This document shows, in pieces, positions 9,413 to 16,490 of a stretch of 64,000 bases of DNA. The stretch is taken from NCBI GenBank assembly GCA_965276665.1, contig OZ255620.1, forward strand, positions 1,488,001-1,552,000, in the 5' to 3' direction. Origin of the DNA: CAWGJC01 sp965276665 (lineage in GTDB: Bacteria > Pseudomonadota > Alphaproteobacteria > Acetobacterales > Acetobacteraceae). The position numbers were made by a program, and so were the translations under genes. The notes under the pieces are model-generated. The model had not been told where the DNA came from, made no database searches, and worked only from the letters and a program-made list of their open reading frames with translations. Each line of letters starts with the position of its first letter. Position 1 is the first letter of the stretch.

Positions 9413-9442
9413 ACCCGCGCCGGCCGAGCGGCCTGCGCGGGT
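9413..9442. other. Strong hairpin in the leader of the beta-roll protein gene
   Basis: The arms ACCCGCGC-C-GGCC and GGCC-T-GCGCGGGT pair almost perfectly around GAGC. On the minus strand the hairpin is followed by TTTTG and sits 46 bases before the start codon of the beta-roll gene. It could be a leader attenuator or a backup terminator for read-through from the upstream transporter gene. Function is inferred only. Confidence 0.5.
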
Positions 9443-9517
9443 GAAACCTGGTTCCGGGGATAGCTGGAATCGTGCCGCGCAACGCAGTGCCGGCACCACA
9501 ACTCGATGCTACAATCT

Positions 9518-9530
9518 ACGTTAGGTCAAA
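9518..9530 (-). promoter_or_regulatory. Shared upstream motif, copy A (before beta-roll gene)
   Basis: The plus strand reads ACGTTAGGTCAAA, 151 bp before the start of the beta-roll gene. A near-identical ACGTTGTGTCAAA lies at 20024-20036 before the RTX-like gene (11 of 13 identical). On the coding strand both present TTTGAC, usable as a -35 element, followed by AACGT. A common promoter or activator site is inferred. Confidence 0.4.
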
Positions 9531-9556
9531 CTGGGGTATTTGGGCAATACAAATGA

Positions 9557-9591
9557 ACACATCGGCGCGATCCAGAATCGCGCCGATGTGT
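9557..9591 (-). terminator. Rho-independent-type terminator after ACS transporter gene
   Basis: A perfect 15-bp inverted repeat (ACACATCGGCGCGAT at 9557-9571 and its complement at 9577-9591, loop of five) begins 22 bases after the stop of the transporter gene. On the minus strand it is followed by TTCATTTGTATT. It ends the six-gene run that starts at 18628. Confidence 0.8.
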
Positions 9592-9613
9592 CAGTCGCCG
9601 ACGGCTCGGGTGA

Positions 9614-10933
9614 TCAGTCCGCGTGGCCCGCCAATACGCCGGACACACCCGGCCGGTCCGCCGCGAGCGTCACCGGGTGGCGGACGAGCGCGAGGTAGAT
9701 CAGCGCCGATACGAGGCCGATGCCGGCTCCGGTGAACAGCGCCGGCGTGAACGACCCCGTGCTCTGCACGATGAAGCCGGTGACGAGCGGCGCCAGGGCT
9801 CCCCCGAAATACCCGCCGAAGTTCTGCATGGCGCCAAGCGAAGCGACGCAGTTGCGCGGCGCCGCGACGCTCGGCAGCGCCCAGGCCGTCGCACTGCAGA
9901 CGTAGCCAAGGAACATCGCCACCGAGATCGCGCCCACGGCCAGTAAATTGCTCTCCACCTCGGCCGCGACAATGGTGAAGATCGACATGCCGATCAGGCT
10001 GACAACGATCGGGTATTTTCGGCTGTTCACCGGAGACACGCCGCGCGCGACCAGCCAGTCGACCAACACGCCGCCGCACAGGCTGCCCACCACGCCGAAG
10101 AAATACGGCACGGAGGCGGCGATGCCGGTGTGCGAGATGCTCATGTGGCGCTGCATCTCGAGATAGCCCGGCAGCCAGCTCATGTAGATCCACGTCATGT
10201 AAACGCAGCCGAAGAAGCCCAGGATCATGCCCCAGCTCGTGCCGAAGCCGAACAGGCCTTTCCAATCCCGCCACGTCACGCGGCTCGCCTGTCCGGTCTC
10301 GTCACCTTCCGTGAGATAGACCCGCTCCGACTCGTCGAGTTCGACATCCGCAGGATCGCGATAGACGATGTACCAGGCCGCCGCGCAGATCACGCCGGCA
10401 ACGCCCATCACGAGAAACATGCCGCGCCAGCCGAGCCAGAGCATCAGGCCGGTGAGCAAGGGCGCCGCGATGCCGGCGCCGAGCGTGGAGGCACAGTTGA
10501 AGATGCCGGTCGGCCGGCCGCGCTCTCGGATATTCCACCAGTCGCGAACGGCGCGCGCGCCGGTCGGGAACTGCGGCGCTTCGCCAATGCCAAGCACCAC
10601 CCGCGCGATGATGAACTGCCCGTATCCGGTGACCAGTCCGGCCGCGCCCTGCGCGATCGACCAGATCGTGAGCCCGATCGCGAGCAGCCGCCGCGGGCCA
10701 AGCCGATCCACCAGCGCACCGGTCGGCAATTGCGAGAAGGCATAGGCCCACAAAAATGCCGACAGCAGCACGCCCATATCAGCGACGGAAAGGTGCAACT
10801 CGGACCTGATCAGCGGATTGCCGATCGCCAGCGTCGCCCGGTCGACGTAGTTGACGCATCCACTGACGACGAGAACGATCAGCGCATTTCGATGAATACG
10901 CCGCAGCCGGGGTGACGCGACGGGATTGGCCAT
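9614..10933 (-). CDS. MFS transporter, ACS type (galactonate/glucarate-like)
   Basis: 439-residue inner-membrane symporter. CVNYVDRATLAIGNPLI in helix 1 and GIGEAPQFPTGARAVRDWW in the cytoplasmic loop are typical of hexuronate, galactonate and glucarate carriers of the ACS family. The ATG at 10931-10933 is chosen because upstream codons read as arginine-rich non-protein sequence and a purine-rich GGGAAGGAAA lies upstream. Last gene of the run acylase / GH3 / molybdenum hydroxylase / small membrane protein / sugar MFS / this gene, 94 bp behind the sugar transporter, followed by a strong terminator. Likely imports an organic acid or anionic conjugate used by this operon; the substrate is not known. 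Confidence 0.85.
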   Translation of the reverse strand: MANPVASPRLRRIHRNALIVLVVSGCVNYVDRATLAIGNPLIRSELHLSVADMGVLLSAFLWAYAFSQLPTGALVDRLGPRRLLAIGLTIWSIAQGAAGLVTGYGQFIIARVVLGIGEAPQFPTGARAVRDWWNIRERGRPTGIFNCASTLGAGIAAPLLTGLMLWLGWRGMFLVMGVAGVICAAAWYIVYRDPADVELDESERVYLTEGDETGQASRVTWRDWKGLFGFGTSWGMILGFFGCVYMTWIYMSWLPGYLEMQRHMSISHTGIAASVPYFFGVVGSLCGGVLVDWLVARGVSPVNSRKYPIVVSLIGMSIFTIVAAEVESNLLAVGAISVAMFLGYVCSATAWALPSVAAPRNCVASLGAMQNFGGYFGGALAPLVTGFIVQSTGSFTPALFTGAGIGLVSALIYLALVRHPVTLAADRPGVSGVLAGHAD

Positions 10934-11027
10934 GGCGCCCAGTTTCCTTCCCTTAAGCTCTTGTCGGCAGGACGGTTCACACGCCCGCCGGGCACGCCGC
11001 CTTGAGGCGAGACTATCGCCAGGATCA

Positions 11028-12398
11028 TCACTCCGCAACGGATCTCGCAGCGACCCCAAGGCCGCCGAGCTCGATCTGCTCGAGGCTGCGGCCGCTCGTC
11101 TCCTGCAGCATGCGCCAGGCGAACACGAAGGCGATCAGCGCGAAGACCGCAAAGATCATGAAGATCGATCCAGCGCCCACGGCGAGCAGCACCGGGAAGG
11201 TGAGCGCGACGAAGAAATTGCCGACCCAGTTCAGCATCGCCGCAATCCCCATCCCGGCACCTCGTCCGGCGAGCGGCAGCACCTCCGGCAGAAGCACCCA
11301 GACAACGGGCCCCCAGCTCAGCGAGAACGCCACCTTGTAGAGCGCGATGCAAAGCACCGCGATGGCGATCACCGCTTCCCCGCGCAGCGGCCCGCGGAAG
11401 AAGATCACGCCGAGAACCAGCATGCAGAGCGCCATCACGAGCGCGCCACCCAGCATCAGCGGCCGACGCCCCACCCGATCGATGATCTGCGACGTCACGA
11501 TCGTCACCAGCACCGTCAGGCCACCGAGCCCGACAGCCACGAGGATCGCCGCGGAATCGCCGAACCCGGCCGCGGTGAAGATCGTCGGCGCGTAATAGAT
11601 GATCGTGTTGATGCCAATCACCTGCTGCAAGATCGCCAGTCCGCAGGCGAGCAGCAGCGCCCGTCTTCCGCCCGGCGCGGCCCAGAGCTGCGCCAGGCCG
11701 CCGCGGTGACGCTGCGCCGCGGCGTCGATATCCGCGAGTTCGCGCTCGGCCTCTCCCGGCGTTCTCGTGCGCAGCAGCACCGCGTGCGCCTCGGCGCGCC
11801 TGCCGTGCCGCGCGAGCCAGCGCGGGCTATCCGGCTGCATCGCCATGCCGCCGAGCAGAAGCAAAGAGGGGATCACGGCGAGCCCGATCATCACCCGCCA
11901 CGCGCCGCTCGAGGAGAGCGAATAGTCGATGATGTAGGCGATGAAGATACCGGACGAGATCATCAGCTGGTTGAGCGTGGTGAGCGCGCCGCGCACGCGT
12001 GTCGGCGCCATCTCCGAGAGATAGAGCGGCACTTCCACCGATGCCGCGCCGACGCCGAGGCCAGTCACGATGCGACAGATCACCAGCATCGGCGCACCGG
12101 TCGAGAGCCCGGCACCCAGCGATCCGAGCGCGAGCAGCGCGCCCGCGAGCATCAGCAGACGTCTCGGGCCGACCCGGTCCGTCGCCTGCCCGGCAATCGC
12201 CGCACCGATCAGCGCGCCCACCAGGATGGCGCTGACGACGACGCCTTCCAGCAGCGGGGTCAGAGCCATTGCGCGGCGGATGAACAGCAGCGCGCCGCCG
12301 ATCACGCCGATATCGTAGCCGAACAGAAGACCGCCGAGCGCACCGAATCCGTAGGCAAAAGCCGCCCCGCGCGACGTCCTGCCTCCCATCTCCGTCAT
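11028..12398 (-). CDS. MFS sugar:H+ symporter (sugar porter family)
   Basis: 456-residue transporter of the XylE/GalP/AraE type. Signatures are FGYDIGVIGGALLFI in helix 1, RIVTGLGVGAASVEVPLYLSE, PDSPRWLARHGR at the end of the first half, QQVIGINTIIYYAP in helix 7 and ETSGRSLEQIE at the C-terminus. Start set at the ATG at 12398 because GGAGGAG lies five bases before it; the ATG at 12410 has no ribosome-binding site and itself overlaps that sequence. Fifth gene of the run beginning with the acylase. Sugar porters also carry cyclitols and related polyols, so the substrate cannot be named. Confidence 0.92.
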   Translation of the reverse strand: MTEMGGRTSRGAAFAYGFGALGGLLFGYDIGVIGGALLFIRRAMALTPLLEGVVVSAILVGALIGAAIAGQATDRVGPRRLLMLAGALLALGSLGAGLSTGAPMLVICRIVTGLGVGAASVEVPLYLSEMAPTRVRGALTTLNQLMISSGIFIAYIIDYSLSSSGAWRVMIGLAVIPSLLLLGGMAMQPDSPRWLARHGRRAEAHAVLLRTRTPGEAERELADIDAAAQRHRGGLAQLWAAPGGRRALLLACGLAILQQVIGINTIIYYAPTIFTAAGFGDSAAILVAVGLGGLTVLVTIVTSQIIDRVGRRPLMLGGALVMALCMLVLGVIFFRGPLRGEAVIAIAVLCIALYKVAFSLSWGPVVWVLLPEVLPLAGRGAGMGIAAMLNWVGNFFVALTFPVLLAVGAGSIFMIFAVFALIAFVFAWRMLQETSGRSLEQIELGGLGVAARSVAE

Positions 12399-12431
12399 CG
12401 TCTCCTCCATTCGCGGCGTTCCGCCGCTGCT

Positions 12432-12605
12432 TCATGGCCTTTGGCCATTGCAGTTGGTATAGCCCGCCGCCACGCAATCCGCATGGGAAATGCTTTTCTG
12501 CAGCAGCGGGAAGAGCAGCCAGCCGGCGAGCATCAGCAATGCGAGCCCGCCGAGCACGAGAACCGGCAGCAAGTCGGGCCGGCGCCGTTCAGGCTCGTCC
12601 GGCAT
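12432..12605 (-). CDS. Small single-pass membrane protein, 57 residues
   Basis: A short gene between the molybdenum hydroxylase and the sugar transporter. ATG at 12603-12605 with GGGAG six bases upstream, stop at 12432-12434. The product starts MPDEPERRRPDLL, then has one hydrophobic helix (VLVLGGLALLMLAGWLLF), then a C-terminal tail SHADCVAAGYTNC with two cysteines placed like a small disulfide loop on the periplasmic side. Spacing (18 bp after the hydroxylase stop, 33 bp before the transporter start) fits an operon. Family not recognised by name; the Cys-x8-Cys tail and strong ribosome-binding site argue that it is real. Confidence 0.7.
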   Translation of the reverse strand: MPDEPERRRPDLLPVLVLGGLALLMLAGWLLFPLLQKSISHADCVAAGYTNCNGQRP

Positions 12606-12623
12606 GCCGGTCTCCCGATCCGT

Positions 12624-14939
12624 TCACGCGGCCGCCGCGCTCTCGCGTAAGGCGCGCCAGATCTGCTCGGCATGCGCCGGCATTTCGAGATGGCGCACGC
12701 CGGCCGGCGCCAGCGCGTCGAGCAACGCATTCATCACCGCGGGAGGAGCCCCGGCGCATCCCGCCTCCCCGCTGCCCTTGATGCCGAGAGGATGGCTCGG
12801 CGCCGGGGTCGCGCGTGTCTCGAGCGCGAGCGCCGGCAGATCCGCCGCCCGCGGCATGGCATAATCCATGAACGAGCCTGTCAGCATCTGTCCGGATTGC
12901 GGATCGTGCACCACGCGCTCGCACGCCGCCTGACCGATCCCCTGCGCGACACCGCCCTGCAGCTGACCTTCAAGCAGAAGCGGGTTCACCACGCGGCCGA
13001 AATCATGCAGCATCGTATAGCGTAGCAGCGTCCAGGCGCCGGTTTCCGGATCAATCTCGACCTCCGCGACATGGCAACCATTCGGGAAAGTCGGGCCGCT
13101 CGGCTGCCAGAAACCGTTGCCGCCGAGCGTCTCCGGCGCGCCGTTCTGCCCGAGCTTTCCGGCGACGGAGAGAAGTCCGACCGTGCGATCGGTGCCGACG
13201 ATGCGAAACGCGCCGTCCTCGAATTCGACATCCTCCATCGCGACCTCGAGCGCATCCGCCGCAAGCGGCCGCGCGGCATCGATCAGCTGCGTGCTCGCAT
13301 CCTGCAACGCAGCCCCGGCGATCGAAATCGAGGCGGAACCACCGGTGCCATGGCCGGAGGGAACGAGATCGGTATCGCCCTGCACAACCATGATGTCCGC
13401 CGGCTCGAGCCCGAGCATCTCGGCGACCAATTGCGCGTAGGCGGTCTCGTGACCCTGTCCGTTCGACATCGTGCCGAGACGCGCGGTGACGACACCGTCG
13501 CGGCCGAGCTCGAGCCACGCATGCTCGGACCAACCGCCCGCGACACGCTCGCAGTAATGCGCAAGACCGATCCCGCGCAGCATGCCGCGTTTCGCAGACT
13601 GCTCGCGCCTGACTGGAAACTCCGGGACATCCGCTCGCACGAGCGCGGCGTCGAGCATGGCCGGGAAATCGCCGCTGTCGTAGCGGAGTCCGAGGCCGGT
13701 GGCGTAGGGAAGGTCCTCGGGCATCAGCAGATTGCGCCGGCGGAGCGCCAGCCGATCGATGCCGGTTTCGCGCGCGGCGTGATCGACGAGCCGCTCCACG
13801 AGATGCACCGCCTCCGGCCGGCCGGCGCCGCGATAAACTTCGGTCGGCACGGTGTTGCTGAATCGCGCAGTCACGCGAACATGGATGCAGGGAAGCCGGT
13901 AGACGCCGGCGAGCGCGGGCGTGTTCAACGCCGGCGAATAATGACCGCTCGGCGCGAGATAGGCGCCGATATCGGCCTCCGTGCGGACGCGGAGCGCGAG
14001 GAAATGTCCGTCCGCATCGAGCGCGAGCGCGGCTTCGCTCAGATTGTCACGCGCCTGATAGTCGGACACGAATCCATCGGCGCGCTCGCCGATCCAGGCG
14101 ACGGGACGGCCGAGCCGGCGCGCCGCCCAGACGACGAGCGCCTGCTCCGGATGCAAGGCGTTCTTGATTCCGAAGCTGCCACCGACATCGCGGATCACCA
14201 CGCGCACGCGATCCGGCGCGACATGCAGCACGTCCTCCGCCAACGCTTGCTTGAGCGCATGGGGCATCTGGCCGCCGGTGACGAGCGTGGTGCGTCCGGT
14301 GCTCGCATCGTATTCGCCGATGGCGCCGCGTGTCTCGAGCGCGCCAACATGCACACGGGTATTCGCCGCCGCAAGCCGCACGATCCGATCTGCACGTGCA
14401 AACGCGGCAGCGACCGCAGCGGCGTCGCCGGCCTCGAAGCGGAAGCATTCGTTGCCGGGCGCCGCATCCCAGACGCGCGCCCCGGACGCCGCGCGGATGA
14501 CCAACGGCAGCGGCGTGTACTCGACGATGACGTGCTCGGTTGCGTCGCGCGCCGCCGCCTCGGTTTCGGCCACGATCATCGCGACGGTCTCGCCGGCGAA
14601 GCGCACGCGGCTGCCTGCGAGCAGCGGGCGCGTCGGCACGTGCAGGAGCGTCGCCTGGTTGGGCGTGTTCGGCAGCACGGGAAAACGGGAGGGGCCCGGG
14701 ATCCCGCCGAGCCCGTCCGCCTCGAGCTCCGCCGCCGTCAGGATGGCGAGGATGCCGGGCATTCGGCGCGCCGCCGCGGTGTCGATCGCGGCGATCTCGG
14801 CATGCGCGTGCGGGCTGCGCAGCATCACCGCATGCGCGCAGCCGGCGGGCAGAAGGTCCGCAGCGTATTGTCCACGGCCAGTGAGCAGCCTGGTGTCTTC
14901 CTTGCGGCGGAGCGGCTGGCCGAATGCGTTGGTCCCCAT
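12624..14939 (-). CDS. Xanthine dehydrogenase-family molybdopterin-binding subunit (CoxL-like, form II)
   Basis: 771-residue large subunit of a molybdenum hydroxylase, binding the molybdopterin cytosine dinucleotide cofactor and hydroxylating an aldehyde or N-heteroaromatic. The family start FGQPLRRKEDTRLLTGRGQY is present, GGSFGIKN lies near residue 253, and YRGAGR at 369-374 is the form II active-site loop, not the CSFR loop of true CO dehydrogenase. KGSGEAG near the C-terminus carries the catalytic glutamate. The [2Fe-2S] and FAD subunits that usually accompany it are not in the window. The ribosome-binding site GAGGG overlaps the stop of the GH3 gene, so translation is coupled. Substrate unknown. 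Confidence 0.92.
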   Translation of the reverse strand: MGTNAFGQPLRRKEDTRLLTGRGQYAADLLPAGCAHAVMLRSPHAHAEIAAIDTAAARRMPGILAILTAAELEADGLGGIPGPSRFPVLPNTPNQATLLHVPTRPLLAGSRVRFAGETVAMIVAETEAAARDATEHVIVEYTPLPLVIRAASGARVWDAAPGNECFRFEAGDAAAVAAAFARADRIVRLAAANTRVHVGALETRGAIGEYDASTGRTTLVTGGQMPHALKQALAEDVLHVAPDRVRVVIRDVGGSFGIKNALHPEQALVVWAARRLGRPVAWIGERADGFVSDYQARDNLSEAALALDADGHFLALRVRTEADIGAYLAPSGHYSPALNTPALAGVYRLPCIHVRVTARFSNTVPTEVYRGAGRPEAVHLVERLVDHAARETGIDRLALRRRNLLMPEDLPYATGLGLRYDSGDFPAMLDAALVRADVPEFPVRREQSAKRGMLRGIGLAHYCERVAGGWSEHAWLELGRDGVVTARLGTMSNGQGHETAYAQLVAEMLGLEPADIMVVQGDTDLVPSGHGTGGSASISIAGAALQDASTQLIDAARPLAADALEVAMEDVEFEDGAFRIVGTDRTVGLLSVAGKLGQNGAPETLGGNGFWQPSGPTFPNGCHVAEVEIDPETGAWTLLRYTMLHDFGRVVNPLLLEGQLQGGVAQGIGQAACERVVHDPQSGQMLTGSFMDYAMPRAADLPALALETRATPAPSHPLGIKGSGEAGCAGAPPAVMNALLDALAPAGVRHLEMPAHAEQIWRALRESAAAA

Positions 14940-14948
14940 GCTTGACCC

Positions 14949-16490
14949 TCAGGATGCGCGAGTCTCGTCCGCCCGTCCGGACGGTCCAGCATCGCGCCGA
15001 AGGGCGAAGCGCCGCAAATCGGCCAGCAATTCGGGGTCGGCGATCACCCGCGGAACCTTGTTCTGACCGCCGAGCCGGCCGCGGGAGGCCATCCACGCGT
15101 CGAACCCGCCCGGCGGCATGCATTCCACGCGAGGGGGCAGCAGCTGGCCGCCGGCGCGATGGGCGCGGTAGTCCTCATTGGCGGCGAGAAGCGCTGCGTC
15201 GAGGCGTATGGCGGCCGATTGCGCCTCCACCTCGGTGCCCGGTGCGAACTCGATGACGAAGACATGCCCGCCCCGGGCACCATCGACCGGCAGCGCGCCG
15301 ACGGCGAACTCGACCACCAGTCCGGCTGCGAGAACCGCCGCCTCGATCTCGGCCCCGGACAGATGCTCGCCGAAAGCGGAGAGGAAGTAGGAAATCCGGC
15401 CGGTCACCAGGAGGCGGGCGGGATTGCGATCGACCAGCCTGACGGTGTCGCCGAGCAGGTAGCTCCAGAGCCCGGCGCAGCTCGTCAGAACGAGCGCATA
15501 CTCGATCCCGGTCTCCGCATTGCCGATCCAGTGCCGCGTCGGGTCAGATCGATCGATCTCGGCCGCCGGCACGAATTCGTAGAACAGCCCGTTATCGAGC
15601 AGCATCCGCATTCCCTCGCCCGGTCCGCGATCGGCGATGGCGATGAAGCCTTCGCTGGCCGCGTAGGCTTCCCGCAGCTCGGCGCGGCTGCCCTCCAGCC
15701 ACTCGGCGAAGCGCGCCGCGTAGGGTGCGAAGGCGACGCCGCCATGCACCACCAGTTCGAGCTCGGGGAAGAACGCGTGCAGGCGCCGCGGGCGCTCCGG
15801 GTGCAGCGCCGCCAGCCGTTCGAGGAACAGCAGAAGCCAGGGCGGGGTGCCGGAGATCGAGCCGATCCGGGTGCGCTGCGAAAGCGGCGCGAGGCGCGCG
15901 ATCTTGGTCTCCCAATCGGCGATCAGCGCCACCTTCTGGGGCGGGAAGTGCCACGGGCGCGCGTAGCCCGGCACCTCGAACGCGGCGATGGCGCTGAGAT
16001 CGCCGCTCCGGACCCCGCGGCCTTCGTCGTGCAGCGCCGTGCTGCCGCCCAGCATGAAGCTCCGCCCGGCCAGGACGCGGCTTCGCGGCCGGTTGCGGAG
16101 GTGATGCACGAGTACGTCGAGCGCGGCGCTGCGGTCGGCGCGCAGCCGGGCGAGCGTGATCGGCAGATATTTCGTCCGCCCCGCCGAGGTCCCGGAGCTG
16201 AGCGCCAGGAAGCGGGCGGAAGCGGGCCAGGTCGCCCCCGCGAAGTCGGGGAAGGCGGGCCGCCAGTATTCCTCCCAGAAATCCTCATAGTGGCGGAGCG
16301 GCACGCGGGCCTGGTATTCGGCGATGCTGCGCACGCCGGATAGCGCGTGATCGCGCCCGAACCGGGTTGCCGCGCCCTGCGCGAGCAAATGCCGCAATTG
16401 CCGGCGCTGTGCGGGTCCGGGATCCTCGCGCTCGAGCACCCGGCTCCGCCGGCGCGCATGCAGGCGGAGCAGCGGGGTCGCGTCGATCAT
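14949..16490 (-). CDS. GH3-family acyl-acid amido synthetase
   Basis: 513-residue member of the GH3 auxin-responsive-promoter family (adenylate-forming enzymes that join a carboxylic acid to an amino acid through an acyl-AMP). The nucleotide-binding loop LALSSGTSAGRTKYLPIT is intact near residues 84-101, and ISGTPPW, AYAASEGFIAI and LLGDTVRLVDR follow in the family order. LGGQNKVPRVI at the C-terminus matches the mobile domain. The ATG at 16488-16490 overlaps the stop of the acylase gene as ATGA. In plants these enzymes conjugate indole acetate or jasmonate; bacterial substrates are mostly unknown. The pairing with an amide hydrolase suggests control of an acyl-amide pool. Confidence 0.88.
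   Translation of the reverse strand: MIDATPLLRLHARRRSRVLEREDPGPAQRRQLRHLLAQGAATRFGRDHALSGVRSIAEYQARVPLRHYEDFWEEYWRPAFPDFAGATWPASARFLALSSGTSAGRTKYLPITLARLRADRSAALDVLVHHLRNRPRSRVLAGRSFMLGGSTALHDEGRGVRSGDLSAIAAFEVPGYARPWHFPPQKVALIADWETKIARLAPLSQRTRIGSISGTPPWLLLFLERLAALHPERPRRLHAFFPELELVVHGGVAFAPYAARFAEWLEGSRAELREAYAASEGFIAIADRGPGEGMRMLLDNGLFYEFVPAAEIDRSDPTRHWIGNAETGIEYALVLTSCAGLWSYLLGDTVRLVDRNPARLLVTGRISYFLSAFGEHLSGAEIEAAVLAAGLVVEFAVGALPVDGARGGHVFVIEFAPGTEVEAQSAAIRLDAALLAANEDYRAHRAGGQLLPPRVECMPPGGFDAWMASRGRLGGQNKVPRVIADPELLADLRRFALRRDAGPSGRADETRAS

Noticed and set aside
12624..14939. Aerobic CO dehydrogenase large subunit
   Set aside because: The active-site loop is YRGAGR, not the AYxCSFR of form I enzymes, and the small and medium subunit genes are missing, so CO oxidation should not be claimed.
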